Assembly: GCF_946481145.1 (NCBI RefSeq)
Contig: NZ_CAMLMJ010000017.1
Coordinates: 1-64,000 of the forward strand
Origin: an uncultured Sediminibacterium sp.
GTDB taxonomy: Bacteria; Bacteroidota; Bacteroidia; Chitinophagales; Chitinophagaceae
DNA: 64,000 nucleotides
Direction: 5' to 3'
Below the pieces are notes generated by a model. That model saw only the letters and a program-made list of their open reading frames with translations, did no database searches and was not told where the DNA came from. Of this stretch, positions 8,809-16,809 are shown one piece after another (position 1 is the stretch's first letter; each line of letters opens with the position of its first letter). The position numbers were made by a program, and so were the translations under genes.

Positions 8809-9669
8809 TTATGCTTGTTTGCGATTAGATAATAATGCAAGAAGGAGTGAAAATAGAAATCCCGCAATGGCTGTCGCTAAAATGATGGCGGGTTTATCCG
8901 GACGTTCTGCCTTAGCTGCGGGTACAGCAGGCTCAAGCACATACAGTGCTACCGGTGCGGTGGCTCCGATTAATTGAACAGTTGCTGCTGTTTTGCGGTA
9001 CTGGGTTAATTGATCCAGCAGTGTTTCCATATGTTTTTGAATAAGGGAAGTTTGTGGAGCAGGGGCTTTCGACAAACTATCAAAGAGTTGCTTATAGGAT
9101 GCTTCGGTTTGTGTAATGGAAAGATTGAGTTGTTCTTTGGTAGCGCGGTAATTCGATTGCCAGATATCTTCCAGTTTGTTTTCAATGATTTTCACCAATG
9201 CATTTACGATACCGGCAGACAAAACAGGATCTTTTGTCCAGCAACTGATGTTGAGTTGACCTTCTTCTGTTCTTTGCACCAGCAGATCGTCGCGCAGTTT
9301 TAAAACTGCCTTACGCTGTAATAACGCTTCGGTATCCTTGCTAAGTTTGTAATAGTTGGTGAGGTTAAAATTTTTCACCAGTTGTTTCAGTGAGGTATCA
9401 AGTAATGCAATTCCCATAATACGGTCGAGGTCGTCGCCGGAACCGAAATAAGAATAGAGTGATTGTATATTTTCATTGAACAGGCGCGATTTATCTGCCA
9501 GTTGAGGATTAGCGGAGATAAGTTTTGCAGCGGAGCGGTATTGTTTGGGCATAAGGAAAACGGTAGCTGTTGCTACTGCTGCGGTTAATATTGTAAACAG
9601 GAGAATGCTTCTCCATTTGTTTTGCAATATGCTGGCTGTTTCTGCCATATTGAAGGAATTGTTGCTCAT
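8809..9669 (-). CDS. Wzz-like chain-length determinant protein
   Basis: A 286-residue inner-membrane protein of polysaccharide co-polymerase layout. The first helix is at about 18-38 and a helical periplasmic stretch with coiled-coil character at about 170-240. A Pro/Ala-rich segment (EPAVPAAKAERPDKP) precedes a second helix at about 258-282, and the tail (SNRKQA) is short and cytoplasmic. This is the expected plan of Wzz proteins that set glycan chain length. It is coupled to the ligase/polymerase-like gene downstream. There is no tyrosine-kinase domain. Confidence 0.8.
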   Translation of the reverse strand: MSNNSFNMAETASILQNKWRSILLFTILTAAVATATVFLMPKQYRSAAKLISANPQLADKSRLFNENIQSLYSYFGSGDDLDRIMGIALLDTSLKQLVKNFNLTNYYKLSKDTEALLQRKAVLKLRDDLLVQRTEEGQLNISCWTKDPVLSAGIVNALVKIIENKLEDIWQSNYRATKEQLNLSITQTEASYKQLFDSLSKAPAPQTSLIQKHMETLLDQLTQYRKTAATVQLIGATAPVALYVLEPAVPAAKAERPDKPAIILATAIAGFLFSLLLALLSNRKQA

Positions 9670-9702
9670 GCAGGATGAATGTACAATTTATTGACAGATG
9701 TT

Positions 9703-10179
9703 TTAGCTGTTTTCAGAAAGTACCACTACGTTTCTATCAAGACTTTCTTCCAGGGAGATAAAGGTCTCGGTTCTTTCGATGCCTTTTATTTTTTGGAGTT
9801 CGTCGTGCAGCACGTAGCGAAGTTCCTGGATGTCTTTACAAACTATTTCAGCGAACATGCTATAGTTGCCGGTGGTATAGTTAAGGCGAACGATCTGTGG
9901 AATTTTTTTCAGTTCTTTGGCTACGGTATCATAGAGGGAGCTTTTTTCAAGGTAAACGCCGATAAAAGCGATTACATCGTATCCGAGGGCTTTGAGATCA
10001 ACGGATAGTTTTTTACCTTTCACTACATTTAGTTCTTCAAGTTTTTTGATACGTACGTGTATGGTACCACCGGATACAAATAGTTTTTTGCCAAGGTCGG
10101 CATAGGATATCTCGGCATCTTCCATCATTTCCTGGATGATCTGGTAATCCAGTTTGTCAAGATTTAATTTGGCAGACAT
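9703..10179 (-). CDS. Lrp/AsnC family transcriptional regulator
   Basis: A small feast/famine regulator of 158 residues: N-terminal HTH (LDKLDYQIIQEMMEDAEISY, then GGTIHVRIKKLEELNVV) and C-terminal RAM/AsnC ligand-binding domain (DVIAFIGVYLEKSS to TFISLEESLDRNVV). The start ATG at 10179 (MSAKLNLDKLD) is chosen over an in-frame upstream start at 10203, because family members begin shortly before the LDxxDxxIL motif. The gap upstream (10180-10328) is AT-rich and contains TAATATTG, close to the Bacteroidota -7 element; that promoter would read into the tRNA-like RNA on the plus strand. The ligand is unknown. Confidence 0.88.
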   Translation of the reverse strand: MSAKLNLDKLDYQIIQEMMEDAEISYADLGKKLFVSGGTIHVRIKKLEELNVVKGKKLSVDLKALGYDVIAFIGVYLEKSSLYDTVAKELKKIPQIVRLNYTTGNYSMFAEIVCKDIQELRYVLHDELQKIKGIERTETFISLEESLDRNVVVLSENS

Positions 10180-10328
10180 TTTCAGGTATATTTTTTGATA
10201 CAATCAAACAATTAAGCAATATTATTGAATATTTTCTATATTTTCAAAATATTTATTGAATTATTTGTAACGAATAGGCCATTTAGCTTAATATTGTGTC
10301 ATCAAACAAAGAGAAAGTTCTTATATAC

Positions 10329-10500
10329 TGTGGGGTGATGAAATTTTCGGCAGACATGCCCTCTTGTCTCGGGGGTGAGGATAACAGGACAAACGTAGTG
10401 TAGAGCCGGATCGGTAGCAATATCGGTTCGACCAGGGTCGACCACTGAACTTTGCGCTATAGCTAACTGCCTCGTGGAGGTTCGATCCCTCCCCCTACAG
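10329..10500 (+). ncRNA. tRNA-like structured RNA, about 172 nt, and island attachment site
   Basis: Both ends fold as a tRNA. The acceptor is TGTGGGG (10329-10335) with CCCTACA (10493-10499; one G-T pair) and discriminator G10500. The D-stem is ATG/CAT (10338-10340, 10355-10357) with GG in the loop. An anticodon-like stem is CCCTC/GGGGG (10359-10363, 10371-10375) with 7-nt loop TTGTCTC. The T-stem is GGAGG/CCTCC around TTCGATC (10476-10492). Stem spacing is canonical. Unlike any normal tRNA, about 100 nt sit between the anticodon-like arm and the T arm. An alternative tmRNA-like fold pairs GGCAG (10349-10353) with CTGCC (10467-10471), and the 5' end resembles tmRNA, but the RNA is under half usual tmRNA length and no tag frame was seen. 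Its 3' end is duplicated about 9.7 kb downstream. Confidence 0.6.
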
Positions 10501-10504
10501 CTTT
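10457..10504 (+). other. Left attachment-site copy (3' end of tRNA-like RNA)
   Basis: Three blocks recur as direct repeats at the right end of the island. CTATAGCTAACTG (10457-10469) recurs at 20159-20171. An 18-bp block, TTCGATCCCTCCCCCTAC (10481-10498), recurs at 20187-20204. CTCCCCCTACAGCTTT (10489-10504) recurs at 20097-20112. Integration into RNA-gene 3' ends is the usual habit of tyrosine recombinases. Confidence 0.7.
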
Positions 10505-10511
10505 TTTACCT

Positions 10512-10546
10512 AAACCGCCTTGTAAGGATATTACAAGGCGGTTTTT
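10512..10546 (+). terminator. Terminator of the tRNA-like RNA
   Basis: A perfect 14-bp stem AAACCGCCTTGTAA / TTACAAGGCGGTTT with loop GGATA, followed by T residues. It starts 12 nt after the RNA 3' end. A degraded relative of it (CCTGCCTTGTAT...CAGGCGATTTTG) follows the right-hand attachment copy near 20220-20255. Confidence 0.9.
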
Positions 10547-10604
10547 GTTTTAATCCCACGCATCAGCTTGGGTTGGGTTTTATGCTTATTCGTAGCCCGC
10601 GAAT

Positions 10605-10642
10605 TCAACTTTTGGAAAATTTCGGAACTTCCCAAAAGTTGA
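10605..10642. repeat. Left-end inverted repeat (11-bp arms), partner of the 40-bp palindrome
   Basis: TCAACTTTTGG (10605-10615) and CCAAAAGTTGA (10632-10642) flank a 16-nt centre. The same arms in the same setting (TAGCCC-CGAA before, AGATGCA after) occur at 20334-20373. The rest of 10547-10788 holds one short frame (10664-10750, TTG start, 28 residues) and no clear gene. Confidence 0.75.
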
Positions 10643-10788
10643 GATGCAGGGGATGCAGCGACATTGAAAAAATCAGACAATTCTTTCGATGAGAATGATA
10701 TTTTTGGAATGCATCTGTTCAATTTAGAAAAAAGATTTTCACTCAGATAAAAAATGAACAGGAAGAATCAATCGAATAATTAACAGAT

Positions 10789-11685
10789 ATGCCAAACAGT
10801 TTTTACGAAGATATTATTTCAAATCCGGCTAATGTAATTGCTGTATTGTCTTCAATAGGCACTTTTATTACTGCATTTATTGCATACCGTTCGATCAGGG
10901 AAATGCAACGGCAGCGCCAGAGCAGTTACAGGCCTGAATTATACATTACAGGTACACATGCGCAGGTGTTTAGCCCGGCCTTCGGCGAACACCTTTGCCA
11001 CATCCGCTTCATGCAATACAAAAAGTATAAACCGGTGGATCAGTTCGATGTAGACCCTCCACCAGGCTATCAATATGACACATCCATATTCCAGGCACCT
11101 TCATACTGGATAGCAACCCGCCTGCATAATATCGGCCTGGGCACAGCAAAACGAATTGAATACAAATGGGAGTTTGATTATAAGGAGGCAGTTCGCATAT
11201 TACGCAGTCAGGAATCTAAAGGAAAATTCATCATTGAAGATGGACTGGGTTTAAAGAAGAATAAAAAAGCCTATAATTTATCCAAAAATGATTTGACATG
11301 GTTCTGGAGAATAGACGAATCTAATAATGGATTTGTCGGAAATATAGACTTTCTGGAATATAAAAACTTAAATACAGTCCAATCTTCCATAAACATACCT
11401 GAAGATTACCTGGATATACTGATTTTGTACATTTTCTATAAACATGATTTACTGTATGCAGACAGAACCGGTAAGATTATTTATGACGAAATTAAAGACC
11501 TGCCTTCATTGTATTTCTACATCTCGTATAACGACATCCAGAATAAAACTTATAAAAAGAAATTCGAGTTCAGTTTTGTTTTTAGCTGCATGTTGAATGA
11601 TGAATCTCCAATACCTGGCCTTGCTGTTGGGAAAAGGGAAAACTTTGGCAATCTTTATGTAGAAGTAAAGGAAATTTTTTCTTAA
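10789..11685 (+). CDS. Membrane-anchored protein of unknown function, island gene 1
   Basis: A 298-residue protein with one N-terminal hydrophobic span (about residues 16-33, VIAVLSSIGTFITAFIAY), then a basic Arg/Gln-rich stretch (RSIREMQRQRQSS) and a soluble domain rich in aromatic and charged residues. This plan of a single anchor followed by a cytoplasmic or peripheral domain is common among accessory proteins of unknown function. No catalytic motif was recognised. It is the first gene inside the island and lies 76 bp upstream of the STAND NTPase on the same strand, so it may belong to the same system, but it could equally be independent cargo. Confidence 0.7.
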   Translation: MPNSFYEDIISNPANVIAVLSSIGTFITAFIAYRSIREMQRQRQSSYRPELYITGTHAQVFSPAFGEHLCHIRFMQYKKYKPVDQFDVDPPPGYQYDTSIFQAPSYWIATRLHNIGLGTAKRIEYKWEFDYKEAVRILRSQESKGKFIIEDGLGLKKNKKAYNLSKNDLTWFWRIDESNNGFVGNIDFLEYKNLNTVQSSINIPEDYLDILILYIFYKHDLLYADRTGKIIYDEIKDLPSLYFYISYNDIQNKTYKKKFEFSFVFSCMLNDESPIPGLAVGKRENFGNLYVEVKEIFS

Positions 11686-11761
11686 GGCTGTTTATATCCG
11701 TAATTTTATGTTACCCCCCATTTTAATAGTATCCCACATTATTACACGCTTAACCTGATAT

Positions 11762-14700
11762 ATGACCGGGCGATTACAGCATATCGAAGACCGTCTGGCC
11801 CAACTGGGCCCCGGTGAGTTCCAGAACATTTGCGATGCTTACCTAGTAAGACGTGAAGGCAGTCTGGCAAGTTTTAACAGGTTTGGAAGCCAACTGGGTA
11901 AAGCAAAGACCAAAGCCGGCACACCGGATTCACTTTTCCATATGGAAAATGGTGAACTGCGCTATATAGAATTTACCTCCCAGGCCGATGGTCTTGCCAC
12001 AAAGATTATTGAAGACATAGATAAATGTCTGAACACCTCCTTGACGGGAATTGATAAAACAGAAATAGACAAGGTCATCATCTGCTTTAATTCCAGGCTT
12101 AAACCCGCAGATGAGCACATGATTTTTGAACACGCACGAAGTAATGGTGTCAGGATTGAGTTATTAGGGCTTGAATGGCTATCAATAGAAATACTTACTA
12201 AATACTTTTTACTGGCCAATGAATTTTTAGGCATCTCCCTCGATACGGGCCAGATATTACCCCTTGAAAATTTTATCGCTGAATACAATAATATGGGTGG
12301 AATGGTAGCTACTCCATTGGATAATAAATTCTTCAACCGAACAAAGGAACTTGATCAATTGATCAATTCACTCCGCAATACAGATATCGTAATTCTGGAA
12401 GGCGCACCTGGTGTGGGAAAAACAAAGTTAGCCCTGGAAGCAATCAATCACTTTCTTAACGACCATAAGGATTATGACGCATTTGTAATTGCAAAAAAAG
12501 ATGTTGACATATACAACGATTTGCGTATCCAGCTTGAAGCTGACAAAAACTACCTCTTACTCGTAGATGATGCAAATCGTCAACAGGCTAACTTCCAGCA
12601 ATTACTTGGAATTTTCCGTGAAAAAAGAAAAGGCAGCATCAAGATCATCCTGACAGTAAGAAATTATGCATTGGAAGAAGTCTTGCGTGAATGCAATCAG
12701 TATAATCCAGTTGAAATCAATATACCACGCTTTACAGATGAAGAAATCCGGCAGATTATTTCAGATGAGTTTTTTGGAAAAATCAACAAACAATTTCAGG
12801 ACCGAATCATAGAAATTGCGGAAGGTAATCCCAGGTTAGCAATCATGGCTGCCCGTGTAGCAAAGGAAAAACAAAGTGCGTTTTTAAATGGTTCAGTGAG
12901 TGATTTATATGATGCATACTTTGACACCTTTATAAGGGATTCTGATATTTTCACCAACACCTTGCTTTTAAAAACACTGGGACTAATCGCCTTCTTTTTT
13001 ACGATTGACAGATCGGATAAAGTTTTTGTAAGGAAGATGACTGAAATATTTGACATAGATTATTATCAATTCCATGAAGCATTGGATACGCTTCATAAAC
13101 GAGAATTGGTAGAAATACAGTTCAATACTGCAAGGATTTCAGAGCAGGTGATGGCTACCTACTTCTTTTTCCTGGTGTTCATCAAAAAAGAACTGTTGTC
13201 ATTCCGGCAATTACTCTTTACTTATTTTCCTGAATGGAAAAAACGCTTTTCCGACAACATCATTCCATCGCATAACATGTTTGGGCAAGATATAATTCTT
13301 CAAAAAATATCTCACACCCTTGATGAATACCAGGCCAGTGTTGAAAATGACCCGGCAAAAATGCATGAATACTTTTCTTTTTTCTGGTTTTTTAAGAGAA
13401 CAGAGCTATTGGGTTATTACTACAAACGTATTCAGGACTTGCCGCAACCTGAGGAGCAAAATTATACAACGAGCTATGAAATGAATGCTTTTAGCTGGGA
13501 CAGAGATGATACATTGGAGCAGCTTGCCCGATTCTATCCATACCCAGTTGAAGAATATGGGATGGCACTTGACTTATCGTTCTTCTACTGTAAAAAAGTG
13601 CCTGGAGCACTCCCGGAATTAATTTTCAAAATACGTGAGAATATCAAATGTGATATTTCAGATGAAGTCAATGGATTTCAAAGACAATCCCTGCTTATGC
13701 AAAAAGTTTGCGACAGTGCACTTCAAGGTGAGAAGCATTATATCGCATCTTTTTTCGCGTTGGCACCGACCTTTCTATCACACAATTACCAGATTACAAA
13801 AAGCAAGCGGAATAATGCTATACAATTTTACTTTTATAAAATTCCGCTTAATGAACCGATAAAATCAATCAGAAAAAAAATATGGGAAACTTTTGCTTAC
13901 CTGTTGGCCAGTGAAAAGGCACAGGTAAAAGAGGCAATAGTTAATTTTAAGCCTGCATCACGGGAACCTGATATAAACATTTGGATATACGACCTGGATT
14001 TTTACCTGCCATTGCTGGACAACGTATTGGAATCAGACAAGATTACGGATGTTGAATCAGCAAACCAGTTTTTCGAGCTCATGGAATGGATTGGGATAAA
14101 TGATGAAAGAGTAACACAGTTGAAAGAGAAATTCAACAATTCAGAGTTTGAGTACATGAAAAAGCTGGAATGGGATTTTTCAAAGGGAAAACAGAATCCT
14201 GAAGTAAAAAATTTTGAGGATTTCAGAAAACATAAAACAGCCCAGCTTCGTGAAGGTTTCGTAATTGATAACATAGATTCTGCTGCCCCTCTGTTGAAAG
14301 CCATTCATAACCTGCAAGAAATTACTGGTGGTTCCGGGAACAGTGTTCAACAATCCCTCGATATAATTTTAGACGAAAATTTTATCCGCAACCCGCAAAC
14401 AGGTTTTGCTTTACTGGAAGAAATAATGGCAGATTATCCGCAAGGGGCACATGTTCCAGCAACTGCCATTAGATCAATTGTGAACAGCACAAAAGAAAAT
14501 ACATGGCGCTTATTGGAATTGGTTAAGCGATGGGAGAACTCCAAAAAAGAACTATGGTTACTTACGATATTCGCCCTGGCCAGCCAGGATTTTATTGACC
14601 CCGAATTGACAACAGAATTTCATCGGATGTTTACTTCCTTAACTACATCTATTTACTTGGCGCTCGATGAATATTTAAAATATGAGCCGTATTGGCCAAC

Positions 14701-15499
14701 CCTGATTTTCGATATTGTCACAATAGTAATCGAAAAAAACAAAAAAAACAACCTTAGGATCAACCTCCCTTTTGATTTTTTTACAGATTACGCAGATAAA
14801 CTCAGAGACCACCTCCCTCTGCTTCATGAAGCCTACATTCAGCAGGAAGAAATCTCTGATCATTTTGACTATGGAAAAAAAGATCTTCGAAAACTGGTTT
14901 CAATCGATCCACCCTTTTTATATACTTACATACAGTGGTTATATCCGGAAGGCAAGTATGAACATCGTGATTCAAACGACCAAATGTCGTTTATCTGGCA
15001 ATTAAATCTTCCAGTTGCTATTCTGGAACAAACCATAAACCATGTAATAGATAATAGTTACGGGTTCATGGATCACGATATCAATATGTTTTTTAAGAAT
15101 CTTTCAGAGGAAGACAGAAAACGTGCCATTGGTTTCCTGTTTGCTTATGCCGAAAAATATTTTGATGATGAATCAAAACTCAATGCCATAGTAAATGTTT
15201 TCAAACATTCACTACCTGATGAATTTCCTGAATTTGTCAAATGGCATCTGGCACGAGATAAAACATTGGAGGCTTTTCAGAAAATATGGTGGATCAGCCA
15301 GGGTGGTGTCTACAGCGGAGATGTCATTATAGGCCAGATACATGCTGACGAATGGCAAAAGGTCTTAAGCATAGTAAGCCAGATTGAACCGCAAATGGAC
15401 ATGCTTCCAATCATCTCCTATATCAAGACACAGATTTCGGCCGAATTAAAGAGTGCGGAGCTGGAGAGGCAGAGAAAATTTAGTAATCCCAACTGGTGA
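11762..15499 (+). CDS. Avs-like STAND NTPase with N-terminal nuclease-like domain
   Basis: A 1245-residue signalling NTPase. Residues 1-160 look like a degenerate PD-(D/E)XK nuclease: GTPD (D56), then RYIEFTSQ (E70; Q where Lys is usual), in a beta-alpha context. Residues about 190-370 are the STAND module: Walker A GAPGVGKT (214-221), Walker B LLLVDD (265-270), sensor Arg in LTVRN (R300) and the GxP-type motif GNPRLA (355-360). A winged-helix segment follows (about 400-470), then some 750 residues of mostly helical sequence, the usual place for target recognition in antiviral STAND proteins. Cytoplasmic; no signal peptide. The stop is 4 bp before the HEPN gene. The domain plan supports phage-sensing defence; the trigger and whether the nuclease is active are unknown. 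Confidence 0.8.
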   Translation: MTGRLQHIEDRLAQLGPGEFQNICDAYLVRREGSLASFNRFGSQLGKAKTKAGTPDSLFHMENGELRYIEFTSQADGLATKIIEDIDKCLNTSLTGIDKTEIDKVIICFNSRLKPADEHMIFEHARSNGVRIELLGLEWLSIEILTKYFLLANEFLGISLDTGQILPLENFIAEYNNMGGMVATPLDNKFFNRTKELDQLINSLRNTDIVILEGAPGVGKTKLALEAINHFLNDHKDYDAFVIAKKDVDIYNDLRIQLEADKNYLLLVDDANRQQANFQQLLGIFREKRKGSIKIILTVRNYALEEVLRECNQYNPVEINIPRFTDEEIRQIISDEFFGKINKQFQDRIIEIAEGNPRLAIMAARVAKEKQSAFLNGSVSDLYDAYFDTFIRDSDIFTNTLLLKTLGLIAFFFTIDRSDKVFVRKMTEIFDIDYYQFHEALDTLHKRELVEIQFNTARISEQVMATYFFFLVFIKKELLSFRQLLFTYFPEWKKRFSDNIIPSHNMFGQDIILQKISHTLDEYQASVENDPAKMHEYFSFFWFFKRTELLGYYYKRIQDLPQPEEQNYTTSYEMNAFSWDRDDTLEQLARFYPYPVEEYGMALDLSFFYCKKVPGALPELIFKIRENIKCDISDEVNGFQRQSLLMQKVCDSALQGEKHYIASFFALAPTFLSHNYQITKSKRNNAIQFYFYKIPLNEPIKSIRKKIWETFAYLLASEKAQVKEAIVNFKPASREPDINIWIYDLDFYLPLLDNVLESDKITDVESANQFFELMEWIGINDERVTQLKEKFNNSEFEYMKKLEWDFSKGKQNPEVKNFEDFRKHKTAQLREGFVIDNIDSAAPLLKAIHNLQEITGGSGNSVQQSLDIILDENFIRNPQTGFALLEEIMADYPQGAHVPATAIRSIVNSTKENTWRLLELVKRWENSKKELWLLTIFALASQDFIDPELTTEFHRMFTSLTTSIYLALDEYLKYEPYWPTLIFDIVTIVIEKNKKNNLRINLPFDFFTDYADKLRDHLPLLHEAYIQQEEISDHFDYGKKDLRKLVSIDPPFLYTYIQWLYPEGKYEHRDSNDQMSFIWQLNLPVAILEQTINHVIDNSYGFMDHDINMFFKNLSEEDRKRAIGFLFAYAEKYFDDESKLNAIVNVFKHSLPDEFPEFVKWHLARDKTLEAFQKIWWISQGGVYSGDVIIGQIHADEWQKVLSIVSQIEPQMDMLPIISYIKTQISAELKSAELERQRKFSNPNW

Positions 15500-15503
15500 A
15501 CAC

Positions 15504-16205
15504 ATGGCAATCACAATAGAGGAAATCATTGGTTTTAAGACAGACGGAGCCACTTCCACTGGCAATGTTGACCGGCTAGCTTATACTGGCAGCTTTGAAG
15601 TGAGTCCGCAGCAATATCATTCCTATGCCCAGAAAGATATGGAAAGCGCTATGGATCACAAGCTGATCAATGCGCTCGGCAATGCGAAACGCGCCATTCA
15701 TTGTCAGGTAGATCTGATTTTAGAATCCTTTGGATTTTATCAGAATGAAAGAAACCGTTTTTGGCCGTTCCCTACGAAATTATCTAAAATAACAGCCATA
15801 GGCGTGAGTGCTCCTGCAATTCTGTTACGGTTGAATAATGCAAGAAACATTATGGAGCATGACTATAGCAATCCTTCTGAAGAGCAGGTCATGGATTGTA
15901 TTGATACAGCACAAATTTTTATTGGTTCAACGATCCCATACCTGCGGGGGCATTGCCGTTTCATTGAATTGCAGAATTCGACCAGATCGCAGAAAATGTG
16001 TATCTCATTCGATGCTTTAACCGGCGCTATCGAAGTTCGCCTTTATGATTACTCTGTAGACACATACGCACTTTACCGGGCAGGGTATCAGACGCAGCAA
16101 TCGGTTGTGCTCAACGCCCTCGTATGCCCGCACGGGAATCCATCCTGGGAACAACTGATCCGTGAATATATCGGCTGTGTAAAAACGGCTAACTTTTTAC
16201 AATAA
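15504..16205 (+). CDS. HEPN-domain protein with R-X4-H-X-Y motif
   Basis: A 233-residue protein. The helical segment about 50-145 carries RNIMEHDY, giving R114, H119 and Y121, the R-X4-H-X-Y motif of HEPN ribonucleases, as in HepT toxins. The remaining C-terminal part (about 150-233) is beta-rich and unfamiliar. The start at 15504 (MAITIEEIIG) is preferred: an earlier in-frame start at 15453 overlaps the NTPase gene by 47 bp and adds an unlikely basic tail. It sits 4 bp behind the STAND NTPase, so translation is probably coupled, and it could be the RNase effector or partner. No MntA-type nucleotidyltransferase antitoxin is nearby. The HEPN assignment rests on motif and helical context only. 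Confidence 0.65.
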   Translation: MAITIEEIIGFKTDGATSTGNVDRLAYTGSFEVSPQQYHSYAQKDMESAMDHKLINALGNAKRAIHCQVDLILESFGFYQNERNRFWPFPTKLSKITAIGVSAPAILLRLNNARNIMEHDYSNPSEEQVMDCIDTAQIFIGSTIPYLRGHCRFIELQNSTRSQKMCISFDALTGAIEVRLYDYSVDTYALYRAGYQTQQSVVLNALVCPHGNPSWEQLIREYIGCVKTANFLQ

Positions 16206-16809
16206 TGAAGCTTTGCTTTAGATCAATTGTCGGGATGTTTCTGAGAAAACTGCATGTCACCACATATACTTCCTTCCTTTAGCTGAGAAAATCCAGAAAT
16301 ACAGACGCATCGCATGTTCTAATTCCATATAATCGTTTGTCATCAGTTGCTTCTCACCCCGCAGAATCCAGACAAGATCAAGATCATTTTTGTCCATTCA
16401 TTCGCTTAAGGCATTTTTTTACCAATAACCCGGTTTGGTTATTATACCCCACCGATGGGTCCGTACATATGAGCAAGCCGCTATCTACATTCTCTCCAAT
16501 ACATATTCTCTGCTAGCATCCTGTTTTCCAATTCTCTGGAACTGCATTTGTCCCTGTATTTTTCATTTTCTGCTATTTGGCATAGCAGTTCTTCAAAGAC
16601 ATCTTTACGGTTGTTGTAATTTGGCCTGATATTATTCCAGTTAATTGGCATAGGTAAAACTACATTTTAGCCATTATTAAGCTATAATTATGACTGAAGT
16701 AAATCATTTCAAAGTAAATTTGAAAAAATGTAATTTGTAAAGCCCCATAAGGTGATTATTAGTGTTAGTTTCTGATAATCCACTGTTTATTACATTGAAA
16801 TTTAATCGA
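16206..16809. other. Island intergenic stretch with no clear gene
   Basis: About 600 bp between the HEPN gene and the ATPase gene. The only notable frame is on the minus strand at 16257-16397 (46 codons, product starting MDKNDLDLVWILRGEK), preceded by more broken coding-like sequence in the same direction. It may be the remnant of a decayed gene. The final 120 bp are AT-rich and probably hold the promoter of the Septu-like pair. Confidence 0.4.

Noticed and set aside
10366..10368. Functional tRNA-Asp (anticodon GUC)
   Set aside because: The anticodon position reads GTC, but the acceptor lacks the usual first pair, position 37 is U, and the variable region is about 100 nt. A normal tRNA-Asp is expected elsewhere in the genome.
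10376..10475. Group I intron in a tRNA
   Set aside because: The insert is too short, lies after the anticodon stem rather than in the loop, and shows none of the P, Q, R, S core motifs.
10329..10500. Standard tmRNA (ssrA)
   Set aside because: The 5' and 3' ends are reminiscent, but the RNA is about 172 nt against roughly 350-400 nt for usual bacterial tmRNA, and no tag frame ending in a LAA-type sequence was found. Kept as a competing fold only.
10531..10722. Minus-strand frame of 63 codons at the left island end
   Set aside because: It runs through the RNA terminator and the inverted repeat and has no coding character.
10664..10750. 28-codon plus-strand frame (TTG start, product LKKSDNSFDEND...)
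   Set aside because: Composition is protein-like, but it is very short, has a weak start and no recognised relative; noted only as a possible gene remnant.
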